36,375 bases of DNA from Sphingobium indicum BiD32. Its GTDB lineage: Bacteria > Pseudomonadota > Alphaproteobacteria > Sphingomonadales > Sphingomonadaceae. Location of the stretch: NCBI RefSeq assembly GCF_000382885.1, contig NZ_CAVK010000042.1, positions 1-36,375 of the forward strand. The letters run 5' to 3'. Shown here in pieces: positions 25,151-33,892 of this stretch (position 1 is its first letter; each line of letters starts with the position of its first letter). The notes beneath the pieces are model-generated. The model was not told the DNA's origin. It made no database searches and was given only the letters and a program-made list of their open reading frames with translations. Position numbers and translations under genes: made by a program.

Positions 25151-26572
25151 ATGGCTAACAACGCCACACGCCTGAGTATCTCCGCTCTCGCTCTTCTCGC
25201 CGCCTGCGGAACGGTCGCTCCGGCCCATGCCCAGAGCTGGGCCGAGAGCTGGTTCGACAATGTCACCTACACCTCGCCCGGCAGCTTCGAGGATCAGACC
25301 CGCGGCTATGTCACCGCTGGCGGCATGTCGGGCCGGGTCGATGTCCATAACGATTACCTGATGTCGCTGAGCCTGCCCAAGGTGAAGGCGGGCTGCGGCG
25401 GCATCGACATGTTCCTGGGCGGCATGTCGTTTCTCGATCCCGACTATCTCGTCCAGAAGCTCGAGAGCATCCTCCAGGCCGCGCCCGCCGTCGCCTTTCA
25501 GTATTTGCTCGAAACATTGGACGAGAAGATGGGCAACATCATCTCGAAGATGGAGGCGGCGACCAACTTCCTCAATTCGATCCAGGTCAACGACTGCCGC
25601 CTCGCCAACCGCATGGTCCAGATCGCGCGAGGAGATGACAATATGTCGGGCATCATCGAGGAAATGACCGGCTACAAGTCTGTGAAGGAAGGCTTCGCCA
25701 AAAGCTATCAGAACAGCCGTGAAAAGATCCAGGCAAACCGGAACAATCCCACCGAGGATCTGAAAGACGCGCTTCAGAATTGTCCTGCCGAAGTCACCGA
25801 TATCTTCCGGACCGGCTCGCTCCTCGCCCATGCCGCAACCCGGGTCGGTGCCGGTGACTGGGCCAGTGTCATGCGCGCCCGGGTCGGCGACGTCTACATG
25901 CGCTGGGACGCCGCCGACAAAGTGCCGCTGTTCTCGGCGATCCCCGCTTGCCCGCGTCAGGATACCGAAAGCCCGGACGATTTCCTGACCGGCAAGGTTC
26001 AGCGCCGCGCGCTCAACATTCCCGCAACCGGCGCCGACTGCTCGAACGATAGCGGCAAGGGGGCGCTCGAACTGGCCCGGGACCGGATGCAGGCGATCAC
26101 CGTCAAGATCCGCACGCGCGCCGCGCTCACCACTGACGAGCGCCAGTTCGTCGCCAATGTCCGCACGCTTCCGGTTTACCGCATGCTCGAATGGGGCGTG
26201 CGCCAGGGGGTGCCGGATTCGGTCATTGCCGATACCGACGAGCTGGTGGCGCTGACGCTGGCCTATCAGATGCTCAACGATCTCACCCGCTCGATCGATT
26301 TTGCCGTCAGCAATGCCGAGCGCGGGGCCAACGCCGCGGGCGCGGCGGACGCGGCCAATACCAGTATCTGCCAGACCCGGATCCTGACCAAAGGCATCGA
26401 GCAGCTGCAGACCTTACGCGAAGAGGTGCTGCGCCAGCGCGCGCAGATGCGCCAGAGCTATATGGCCGCGCTGAATGCCGCCAATCTCTCGGCCAATTAT
26501 GCCGGGCTCCTGCGCCAGCGCGACCATGATGCCCGCGATGCCCAGGGCGCCGCTGCCACCCGCAACCGTTGA
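25151..26572 (+). CDS. traH: Pilus assembly protein TraH
   Basis: A 473-residue exported protein (signal peptide LSISALALLAACGTVAPAHA). It begins the conserved TraH region with WFDNVTYTSPGSFEDQTRGY, then GCGGIDMFLGGMSFLDPDYL, the FQYLLETLDEKMGNIISKME helical stretch and a C-terminal coiled-coil (LTKGIEQLQTLREEVLRQR), all diagnostic. TraH sits at the periplasmic face of the outer membrane and is required for pilus assembly with TraF and TraW. Length is close to F TraH (about 458). The ATG has AAGGA upstream; its stop overlaps a TTG that could start traG. Confidence 0.95.
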   Translation: MANNATRLSISALALLAACGTVAPAHAQSWAESWFDNVTYTSPGSFEDQTRGYVTAGGMSGRVDVHNDYLMSLSLPKVKAGCGGIDMFLGGMSFLDPDYLVQKLESILQAAPAVAFQYLLETLDEKMGNIISKMEAATNFLNSIQVNDCRLANRMVQIARGDDNMSGIIEEMTGYKSVKEGFAKSYQNSREKIQANRNNPTEDLKDALQNCPAEVTDIFRTGSLLAHAATRVGAGDWASVMRARVGDVYMRWDAADKVPLFSAIPACPRQDTESPDDFLTGKVQRRALNIPATGADCSNDSGKGALELARDRMQAITVKIRTRAALTTDERQFVANVRTLPVYRMLEWGVRQGVPDSVIADTDELVALTLAYQMLNDLTRSIDFAVSNAERGANAAGAADAANTSICQTRILTKGIEQLQTLREEVLRQRAQMRQSYMAALNAANLSANYAGLLRQRDHDARDAQGAAATRNR

Positions 26573-26586
26573 CCGGGATCACGCTC

Positions 26587-29500
26587 ATGCACCGCTTCAT
26601 TCGCGCCCTTCCCGTCCTGCTGCTTGGCCTGATCGCTACGCCCGCATTGGCCGTTGATACCAGCTTCTACACTTATGACGGGTTTGCCGAGACGGTCGAC
26701 GCCTTCCGCCTGGTGTCGATGATCTTCGCCGACCCGCGCTATGAAACGCTGGTCATGATCATCGGCGTCGTCGGCATTGCGCTCGGCGCAGTGCTCGCCA
26801 GCGTGCGCGGACAGGGCATGGGGCTGGTCGCCTTCGGGTTCCAGATCTTCGTTGGCGTCGGGCTGTTCGTGGGACTAGTCGCCACCACCGGTACGGTTCA
26901 CGTCTATGACAAAGTCAGGAATGCCTATCAGCCGGTCGGCGATGTGCCCAACCTGCTGGTGCTGGTCGCGGGCGTCACCAATCTCATGGAACGCTCGCTC
27001 GCCGAAGTGATCGACGACAACACGCTCGACCCAAATGCCAAGCTGGAATTTGGTGCTGGCGGCCACAGCTTCGACCTGTTTCTGAACGCGGTTTCCCCGC
27101 GCGGTCCGATGACCGACAGTTTCCTCGATGCGACGATCAAGGATTATGTCCGGCAATGCTATCCGGTTGCGCGGGTATCGCCCGCTTACGGCGTCGATGA
27201 CGATCAGCTGTTTCGCACCGCCACCGACCTGCCTGCATCCTTTGCCGCAATGGCGGGACCCGCAACCTTCAGCACGGTCTATACCGCCGCCGACAAGGGC
27301 GGCACCACGGTCAGCTGCACCGAGGCCTGGGACCATATTCAGTCGCGGCTGTCCGACCCCACCCTGTTCGACAGCTATGCAACCCAGGTGTGCCAGCGCA
27401 CCGGCTATGATGTCGCCAATGCCGCGCAGCTCACCCGCTGCCGCTCGCATCTGGGCGAAATGGGCCAGATGATGATGGGCACGCCGTTGTCCTTGCAAGC
27501 GTTCATGACCGATGTCCTGCTCGGCAATACGGTGGGCGACGTCTTGTTCGAGGACAGTCCGGCCACCGCCGCCCGGGTGATGGCCAACCGCGCCATCGTC
27601 TCGAATGGCCTCGCGACCATGTCGGTCGCCAATGAATGGATGCCGACGATTCGTGCGACCGTGTTCGGCATCATGCTGTTCATGATCCCGGTCGCGCTGC
27701 TGTTCATCCTGACCCCGATCAATCTGCGCGTGGCGAGTTTTGCATTGGGGCTGTTCGTGTTCGTCGCGATGTGGGGGGTGATCGATGCGGGTATCTACCA
27801 GCTGACGCTTGCCCGGGCGATGGAGGTTCTCGCCGAGATGCGCTCAAATGCGGTTGCCGCCAATGCCTGGATGCTGGCACCCTCCTCGGCGATGAAGGCG
27901 CTCGCCATATTCGGCAGCTTCCGCACGGCGGCGGCGGGGCTTGCTGGCGCCTTTGTGTTCACCGTGTTCCGCTTCTCGGGCAATGTGTTCTCGAGCTTCA
28001 CCGGCGGCGCGCTGCAGGCCCAGGGTCTGGGCAGCGCCGCCGCTGCACCGCTGGCGACGCGCGAAGGCTATGCCTCCGCGCTGGAAACACAGGCGTCGGC
28101 TGCGGGCACCATGGCGCGGCGCGGTGGTTCCTCGAGCTTTGGCGATTTTGGCGAACGCTCCAATTTCGGCGCCAATCGCGCCTTTGGCGGCGCATCCGGT
28201 GTTCTCGGCGAACAGGGCGGCGGTGTGCCCGGCAGTGCCGCATTCGGTATGGGCGGGCTCGATGCCGCGCGTGAACTTGGCGGGCTCGCCCCTGCACTCA
28301 CCGGTCGTAGTCTTAGCGACCCGGCCACGGCAAAGGCGGTGCGCGCCAATGCAACCACCTCGGCGATCCACAATTTTGCCGAGAAAGATGCGCTACGCAG
28401 CCTTGGCACCACCTATTTTGGTGGGGGCCAGGCCGGCGAGCAGGCCTTCGCCGCCTTCACGCAGAACATGGTGCAGTGGAAGGCGTTCGGAGACGAGCGC
28501 GCCTATTCGATGATGATGCAGGGTGCGGCGCGGCATTTTGAGCGCGGCGGCTATTCGAAAGCGGACGCCGAACTCAAGGCCTCGGGTGTGATCGGCCAGG
28601 CGGGCGCCGATCCAACCTTCGCCAAGCTGATCGCCAATACGTTCGACCAGGAGGCGATGCTGCGCAATGATCTGACCGGGGCGCAGGTTCAGGTCGGCGC
28701 GATGGAAGGTCGCCGCGATTATGCGGGCGACCGTGTGGCGCAGGTCGAGCGCGGCAATGTCGCCACCGAACAGGGCTGGCGCACCGGCAGCAATCAGGGC
28801 CAGCGCAGCGCCGCGGGGATGCTCGGACTGTCGGTCGATGCGACCAGTCGCCGCATCGGGTTCATCAATGCGCTTTCCGGCGAGGCGCGGTCCTCGGCTA
28901 TTTCGCAGCTTTCCCGGGCCACGGGCCGCAACGAGGCGCAGGTCATGCATGCGCTCGAGACTTACAATGCCGCGAGCCAGCTCGGAACCGCCGACGGTGC
29001 AACCGCCGAGGCGGGCCGTGAAGGCACCAGCGTCTATGGCCGGACGCGCGATGCGGCAGGCTATGATTTTGCCGAGCGGTCGGGCAAGCTCGATGCCCAG
29101 CACGAGGTCGGCACAGGCGGCACCCGCAGCGCCGCCCGGATCGGTGAGCAGCGCCGCCAGTCCGACAATTTTGGGTTTGCGCAAGGGGCTGCAGCCGCCG
29201 GAACATCGACGCGCGAAGCTGCGCGGCTCGATAGCTTTATCCAGGCACTGAGCCGCACATCGGGCAACCAGGTCGACATGGCCGAAGGCGGTGCGGGCGG
29301 TATCGCCGACCGGGCACGCAACGAACGGCTGACCCGCATTGTCGATAATGAGCGGCTGACCCGGATGCAGGGATTGCTGCGCGACAACGGGATCAACCTC
29401 ACCAAGCGTCAGATCGCGCGGGATCAGAACGGCGATTTCAACCTTAACCTGACGCCCCAGACCGCCGCCCAGATGTGGAAAGCCGGGCTCATCAACGAAA

Positions 29501-30327
29501 GCCAGCTTGGTGCGGTCGCCAATGGCGGATCGGCGCGGCTCAGCTTTGCCGACAACGATATGCTCGTCTCGAGCAGCACCAATTCCCAACGTTCGGCGCG
29601 TAATGACACAAGCACACGGTTCGAGGCCGGCAAACAGGCGGGACCAGACACGGTCGAGCATTTTCTGGGCGGCGGCGCGGAAGGCCATGCTGCCATGGCC
29701 AACTGGCTTAGGGGTGGGTTCGAGATGGACCGGCATGGCGATTGGCGGCTCAAGCCGCAAGTGGCCGACACGCTGCAACGCGATGTTCAGGCGATCATGG
29801 CCCAGACGGGATGGACGCGGAGTATTGATAGATTGGCCCAGGACCAGACCTCCATGGGAACCGACGTAGGAGCCTCGATTTCCGCGAATGTCAGTCGAGC
29901 TGGTTCGGGCAAGCCCAACGCCGGTGGAAGTAAACAGACTGGAAGCGCCATAAGCGGCGGCGCTGGTGCTAACCTTGGGTTCGAGAGTTCGGACCGCGGA
30001 ACAACCTCCGAAACCGCCAACGCCAACATCGACATTGTGAACTACGATGTGCGCGAAGCCATTGCTGCGGCAGAACGCGCCGCCGCGCGTTCGGAAAACC
30101 CCGCTCATGCATTTTCCCAAGAGTTGAGCCATCAGGTTCTTGGGCCGAATGGCCTGCGCAATCGCTATCTTGAGCAGGCCGATTCCGGGCGCGGTACGGC
30201 AGATGTCACCGGTCCGCTAACTTCGATCGAACAATCGTCCGTCCTGCGAAGCGGAACTTTCTCAACCGATCTCAAACATAGCCCTCAGGATGGTGACCCG
30301 AGCTTCAAGGAACGCGGCGACAAGTGA
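26587..30327 (+). CDS. traG: Mating-pair stabilisation protein TraG
   Basis: About 1,246 residues. I use ATG 26587; a TTG at 26569 overlapping the traH stop would add 6 residues. After a signal-like start (LPVLLLGLIATPALA) come hydrophobic helices around residues 55-105 and 355-470, including PVALLFILTPINLRVASFAL, which is the TraG N-terminal domain needed for pilus assembly. The long hydrophilic C-terminal two thirds is periplasmic or exported and rich in Ala, Gly and Gln, as in F TraG. In F and SXT this region governs mating-pair stability and entry exclusion specificity. From about 29815 (residue 1077 on) base usage shifts towards codons rare upstream (AGA, GTA, ATA, CTA), suggesting a replaced C-terminal module. 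Confidence 0.93.
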   Translation: MHRFIRALPVLLLGLIATPALAVDTSFYTYDGFAETVDAFRLVSMIFADPRYETLVMIIGVVGIALGAVLASVRGQGMGLVAFGFQIFVGVGLFVGLVATTGTVHVYDKVRNAYQPVGDVPNLLVLVAGVTNLMERSLAEVIDDNTLDPNAKLEFGAGGHSFDLFLNAVSPRGPMTDSFLDATIKDYVRQCYPVARVSPAYGVDDDQLFRTATDLPASFAAMAGPATFSTVYTAADKGGTTVSCTEAWDHIQSRLSDPTLFDSYATQVCQRTGYDVANAAQLTRCRSHLGEMGQMMMGTPLSLQAFMTDVLLGNTVGDVLFEDSPATAARVMANRAIVSNGLATMSVANEWMPTIRATVFGIMLFMIPVALLFILTPINLRVASFALGLFVFVAMWGVIDAGIYQLTLARAMEVLAEMRSNAVAANAWMLAPSSAMKALAIFGSFRTAAAGLAGAFVFTVFRFSGNVFSSFTGGALQAQGLGSAAAAPLATREGYASALETQASAAGTMARRGGSSSFGDFGERSNFGANRAFGGASGVLGEQGGGVPGSAAFGMGGLDAARELGGLAPALTGRSLSDPATAKAVRANATTSAIHNFAEKDALRSLGTTYFGGGQAGEQAFAAFTQNMVQWKAFGDERAYSMMMQGAARHFERGGYSKADAELKASGVIGQAGADPTFAKLIANTFDQEAMLRNDLTGAQVQVGAMEGRRDYAGDRVAQVERGNVATEQGWRTGSNQGQRSAAGMLGLSVDATSRRIGFINALSGEARSSAISQLSRATGRNEAQVMHALETYNAASQLGTADGATAEAGREGTSVYGRTRDAAGYDFAERSGKLDAQHEVGTGGTRSAARIGEQRRQSDNFGFAQGAAAAGTSTREAARLDSFIQALSRTSGNQVDMAEGGAGGIADRARNERLTRIVDNERLTRMQGLLRDNGINLTKRQIARDQNGDFNLNLTPQTAAQMWKAGLINESQLGAVANGGSARLSFADNDMLVSSSTNSQRSARNDTSTRFEAGKQAGPDTVEHFLGGGAEGHAAMANWLRGGFEMDRHGDWRLKPQVADTLQRDVQAIMAQTGWTRSIDRLAQDQTSMGTDVGASISANVSRAGSGKPNAGGSKQTGSAISGGAGANLGFESSDRGTTSETANANIDIVNYDVREAIAAAERAAARSENPAHAFSQELSHQVLGPNGLRNRYLEQADSGRGTADVTGPLTSIEQSSVLRSGTFSTDLKHSPQDGDPSFKERGDK

Positions 30328-30332
30328 TCTGA

Positions 30333-30755
30333 TCAGTGATGCCGGTGAAAATGCCGCCTGTGCAATGCACCGGATCGCGGATCAAGCGGATCGGCATATG
30401 GATCGCGCATGCCGCCGACTGAGCGCTTCGGGAACATTTGCTCGTGCGTCGGTTCGACGAATTCCCAATCGCTCCACGCAAACCAGGCTCTCGCGAAACC
30501 CAAGCCGAGCACCATCAACGCGAGGGGCGGAAAGAACGCGATGTTGAGGAAACCTGCCAGCGCGCTGGTGTAGAATTGGTCCAAAGCAGGCGAATAGAAG
30601 GACCCGACTTTGCCTGCCCAATAGGCTACCATCGCAGCCCACCACAGCTTGGCGAACCATGGACGCCACAGCCACCGGGACGCACGCGGGCGCGGTTGCA
30701 CCCGAACGGCCTCGTCGTTCTGCAATGCCTCGTCGGGTTCAATTGCCGGGTTCAT
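30333..30755 (-). CDS. Small inner-membrane protein convergent to traG (candidate exclusion protein)
   Basis: Encodes 140 residues from ATG 30755 with AAGGA 7-8 bases upstream; the open frame further upstream lacks that support. The cytosolic N-terminus is acidic then basic (RPRASRWLWRPWFAKLWWAA), followed by membrane segments MVAYWAGKVGSF, SALAGFLNIAFFPPLALMVL and the aromatic GLGFARAWFAWSDWEF; the tail is His/Arg-rich. I do not recognise the family. Its stop is 5 bases from the traG stop, tail to tail. Small inner-membrane proteins beside traG act in entry exclusion in F (TraS) and SXT/R391 (Eex, about 143 residues), so that role is a reasonable guess based only on size, topology and place. 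Confidence 0.75.
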   Translation of the reverse strand: MNPAIEPDEALQNDEAVRVQPRPRASRWLWRPWFAKLWWAAMVAYWAGKVGSFYSPALDQFYTSALAGFLNIAFFPPLALMVLGLGFARAWFAWSDWEFVEPTHEQMFPKRSVGGMRDPYADPLDPRSGALHRRHFHRHH

Positions 30756-31304
30756 GGCTGGATCCTTTCCAGAGACAATCGTAGCACCGGTGCCGAATTG
30801 CGGGTATTGGTGTTTGAGCATCTGCAGTGAAATTGATGCGCCATAACAAATCCTTACCCTTTTGATCGCCTTCTTGTCCCTACACTCCCCTCCTCGATTT
30901 CTGTCATATGATACGACCATCCCTTCCCGATGGCACCGACACCCGGTCGAAGCGTCCGAGTTGGTCTAATCTGATCCTCATTGATAAGGGAGTTACATTA
31001 AAGCCGGATCTGTATTGCAAAACGCGGGCGGTGTTGATCCCTTGAGCGCATCATGGCTCTGTCCGAACTGGCCGAGCCGGAGCCTGATCGTGCTGTATCG
31101 GGTCTTATAAGAACTAACGTTGCATTGATTCGAAGCGGGCTATGGCGCCCATCGGACCACTTTGCAGATCGTTCGTCCCTGCGTTCTCTCCCGGGACGCC
31201 GCCATCGGATCAGCTTTGAGGCCTCACCGCTGGCAATCGCGTTAAACTTCATCTCACGCTTGAAACAAGGTGCCATCACGCAGCATCGTATGCTATGATC
31301 GCGT
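30756..31304. other. Gene-poor strip after the transfer cluster
   Basis: About 550 bp without a convincing gene. Two overlapping open frames on opposite strands (around 30998-31298) have no ribosome binding site, no recognisable domain and Arg/Ser-rich composition typical of non-coding G+C-rich DNA. The first 200 bp presumably hold the promoter of the small membrane gene. I see no tRNA, repeat or terminator of note. Confidence 0.5.
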
Positions 31305-31400
31305 GTCGATACACATCCGCTGTCGTCCCGCCCTGCGCCAATAAAATCTCAGCCTCGCGCAGCTTGCCGATAATCTCTTCCGCCTTGTGCCTCTTGCTGG
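31305..31400 (-). pseudogene. IS3-family OrfA fragment (N-terminus)
   Basis: Minus-strand translation reads SKRHKAEEIIGKLREAEILL then AQGGTTADVYRH before similarity ends near 31305. This is the N-terminal helix-turn-helix of an IS3-family OrfA, normally followed by a CRR-IGV-xxxTYYRW stretch that is absent. No start codon and no OrfB follow it, so it is debris. It lies directly downstream (minus-strand sense) of an OrfB tail, an order opposite to that in one intact IS. Confidence 0.65.
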
Positions 31401-31431
31401 ATTTGCCCCGTAAAAGTGGAGAGGCATTGGC

Positions 31432-31503
31432 TCAGTTGACGGCCCTTCGTTCGAACTGGGCCGGGCTGAGGAAGTCGAGTGCCGAGTGTCGGCGGACAGG
31501 GCC
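31432..31503 (-). pseudogene. IS3-family OrfB fragment (C-terminus)
   Basis: Minus-strand translation gives RRHSALDFLSPAQFERRAVN and a TGA stop (31432-31434), matching the very end of an IS3-family integrase-type transposase (the RRHSALxxLSPxxFE block). The catalytic DDE domain is absent. About 31 bases, including CCTCTCCACTTTTACGGGG, separate it from the OrfA head, in tail-to-head arrangement. Confidence 0.65.
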
Positions 31504-31506
31504 CAT

Positions 31507-31548
31507 GTCCAATCTCCTTCGTGACCCAAAATAACGGAGATTTTGGAC
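31507..31548. repeat. Imperfect inverted repeat beside IS debris
   Basis: GTCCAATCTCC (31507-31517) and GGAGATTTTGGAC (31536-31548) are inverted copies apart from a 2-base bulge, separated by 18 bases. The pair lies between the IS fragments and the end of the flavoprotein gene (31623). It might be an IS terminal repeat or a transcript-end hairpin for the minus-strand catabolic operon; there is no T-run. Confidence 0.4.
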
Positions 31549-31622
31549 CAGTCAGAAACGGGCAGATCACTCGCGTATCGCTGATGCAACAAGACAATGT
31601 CGCCTCACTATTCGAGGGCCTT

Positions 31623-32552
31623 TTATTCACGGCTTGTCGAGAAGAAGGTGGCGACAGCCTCATCGTGCTGACTACGCAACCTCGCGACAAGATCTCGAAC
31701 TGAGAGTACGTCATGCACCGTTCCGACACCTTGGCCTGCGGACCAGATTGTCTTCCAGGCTTTCGCCTCATCGCCGATGTTCGGCTGGTGCACGGAATTT
31801 TGGTGAGGATCGACATTGTGAGCGATCAGAGATGCGGTCATGAAATTTGCCAGCATACCGGAGACAGCTGGCGTGTAGGTAATGTCTGCCGCCACAGATC
31901 TAATTATCATCTCCTTGTATTCGGCGCTGGCTAGACTTTCATCTGTGGTGATGAACCTGGTACCCATATAAGCGAAATCCGCTCCCAGCATCCGTGCGGT
32001 CGCGACATCACCGCCGGTCGACAGGCAACCCGATAGGATGATCGTGCCATCGAAAAATTGTCGTACCTCGTTGTACAAGGCGAAGGGGTTGACCGCGCCC
32101 CCGTGACCACCTGCGCCGTTCGCGACCAGGATCAAGCCATCGACTCCGGTCTTCGTCGCGCTCCGTGCGTGACGGGCGGTGGTAACATCGTGAAATATGA
32201 CGCCACCATAGCTGTGCACGGCCTCAACGATGTCCGCGTTCGCGCCCAGCGAAGTTATGACGAGCGGTACCTTGTGCTCGATGGTGACCGCCAGGTCAGC
32301 CTTCAGCCTAGCATTCGTCGGATGGACGATGTGGTTCACGCCGAATGCCGCCGCATCGGGGCCAAGCCTAGCTCGTATCTCGTTGAGCCATTCGCAATAG
32401 CCTTCGGTAGTCCGTTGATTTAGTGATGGGAAGGTACCGATCACGCCGGCGTTGCAACATCCGACAACAAGATCGGGTCCAGACACCAGAAACATCGGAG
32501 CGGCAATGACCGGCAGTTTCAGGTCGTGTCCCAACGATGCGGGTATGCCCAT
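31623..32552 (-). CDS. Nitronate monooxygenase-like FMN protein (NPD/IpdC type)
   Basis: Encodes 309 residues from ATG 32552, supported by AGGAG 7 bases upstream. A TIM-barrel flavoprotein of the nitronate monooxygenase / 2-nitropropane dioxygenase family: LPVIAAPMFLVSGPDLVVGC at the N-terminus, GVDGLILVANGAGGHGG in the middle (FMN phosphate region and active-site His) and SGCLSTGGDVATARMLGADF, MGTRF further on. Members include true nitronate oxidases and the steroid-pathway reductase IpdC. Encoded downstream of two acyl-CoA dehydrogenases on the same strand, a role in CoA-thioester catabolism seems likelier than nitroalkane oxidation. Substrate cannot be read from the sequence. Confidence 0.85.
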   Translation of the reverse strand: MGIPASLGHDLKLPVIAAPMFLVSGPDLVVGCCNAGVIGTFPSLNQRTTEGYCEWLNEIRARLGPDAAAFGVNHIVHPTNARLKADLAVTIEHKVPLVITSLGANADIVEAVHSYGGVIFHDVTTARHARSATKTGVDGLILVANGAGGHGGAVNPFALYNEVRQFFDGTIILSGCLSTGGDVATARMLGADFAYMGTRFITTDESLASAEYKEMIIRSVAADITYTPAVSGMLANFMTASLIAHNVDPHQNSVHQPNIGDEAKAWKTIWSAGQGVGTVHDVLSVRDLVARLRSQHDEAVATFFSTSRE

Positions 32553-32624
32553 CAAATTTCTCCTAAAAAATGTCGCGCCCGCGTTAGATCCACAGATCAG
32601 GGCGGCCGGCAATGGTCACTTCGG

Positions 32625-33863
32625 TCAAAGCGTTCTATACTTGGCAAGTTCGGCCCGGGCGATGGCACGCTCGTGAACTTCATCTGGTCCATCCGCCAGC
32701 CTCAGCGTCCTGACCGTCGCCCAGGCGCGGGCGAGATCGAAATCCGCCGAAACACCCGCTCCCCCGTGGGCCTGTATGGCGTCGTCGAGAATCTGAAGCG
32801 CTACCCTCGGTCCCTGGACCTTGATGAGGGCCACTTCGAGGGCAGCACTGGCCGCGCCGTGTCGGTCCATCATGTCGGCCGCTTTCAGGGATAGCAGCCT
32901 GCTAGTCTCGATGTCGATTCTCGCCCGCGAAATCCGCTGATCCCAGACGCTATGTTCGGCTATGGTCTTGCCGAACGCCGATCGCGCGACCAACCGTCGG
33001 CACATGGCCTCGAGGGCGACTTCGGCGACGCCGATCGTGCGCATGCAGTGATGAATTCGACCGGGGCCCAGCCGGCCCTGCGCGATCTCAAACCCCTTCC
33101 CCTCACCCAAGATCATGCTCGATGCCGGAACGCGCACATTCTCGAGCAGCACCTCGCCGAAACCATGTGGCGCATGGTCATAACCGAAGACTGACAACAT
33201 GCGCTCAATCCGAACGCCGGGTGTTGTCATGTCGATGAGAATCATAGCTTGCTGCCGATGACGGGCCGCCTCGGGGCTTGACCGCCCCATCACGATCGCG
33301 AGGCGACAGCGCGGATCACCCACCCCGCCCGACCACCATTTGCGGCCGTTGATTACATATTCATCGCCATCCCGTTCGATTCGCGTGCGTATATTCGTCG
33401 CATCGGAGGATGCTACATCGGGCTCAGTCATCAGGAACGCCGACCGAATCTCCCCGCGCATGAGGGGCCCCAACCAGCGAGTCTTCTGTTCGGCCGTGCC
33501 GAAACGGTGCAGAACCTCCATATTGCCCGTATCGGGGGCAGAGCAGTTGAACACCTCGGACGCCCATTCGATACGCCCCATTTCCTCCGCGCACAGAGCA
33601 TATTCAACGTTTGAAAGCGAAGGGCCTTCAAACACGTAGGTGCTGTCGATGGGCTGCGCCCCAGTCGGCGGCATGAACAGATTCCACAGTCCGCAATCTC
33701 TCGCCTCGGCCTTGAGCGTTTCCATGACCTTAACCGGCGCCCAGCGCTGCCCTTCGGCAAGCTCGTGCTCGTACGCCTCGCGAGCTGGCCAGACGCGGCG
33801 TTCCATGAAATCTCTTACGCGATCGCGGTATCCCGCTTGGCGGTCGTTTAGGGTGAAGTCCAT
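32625..33863 (-). CDS. Acyl-CoA dehydrogenase (ACAD10/11-like)
   Basis: A 412-residue FAD enzyme from ATG 33863 (AAAGAGGA about 10 bases upstream). Landmarks: [40 protein letters not shown] (FAD and substrate binding), [59 protein letters not shown] and [20 protein letters not shown] in the C-terminal helical domain. The WWSGG and GRIHHCMR blocks are typical of the ACAD10/11-like subfamily, which often takes long or unusual acyl groups. The C-terminal [20 protein letters not shown] segment is intact. 29 bp separate it from the acyl-CoA dehydrogenase upstream, so they are co-transcribed. Confidence 0.92.
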   Translation of the reverse strand: MDFTLNDRQAGYRDRVRDFMERRVWPAREAYEHELAEGQRWAPVKVMETLKAEARDCGLWNLFMPPTGAQPIDSTYVFEGPSLSNVEYALCAEEMGRIEWASEVFNCSAPDTGNMEVLHRFGTAEQKTRWLGPLMRGEIRSAFLMTEPDVASSDATNIRTRIERDGDEYVINGRKWWSGGVGDPRCRLAIVMGRSSPEAARHRQQAMILIDMTTPGVRIERMLSVFGYDHAPHGFGEVLLENVRVPASSMILGEGKGFEIAQGRLGPGRIHHCMRTIGVAEVALEAMCRRLVARSAFGKTIAEHSVWDQRISRARIDIETSRLLSLKAADMMDRHGAASAALEVALIKVQGPRVALQILDDAIQAHGGAGVSADFDLARAWATVRTLRLADGPDEVHERAIARAELAKYRTL

Positions 33864-33892
33864 CGATGCAAATCCTCTTTGTTGCCGAATTT

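Noticed and set aside
28393..30132. 579-codon minus-strand ORF
   Set aside because: Antisense to traG with Arg/His/Gly-rich shadow composition.
30998..31298. Two opposite-strand ORFs of 93 and 81 codons
   Set aside because: They overlap each other, have no ribosome binding site or domain, and lie beside IS debris.
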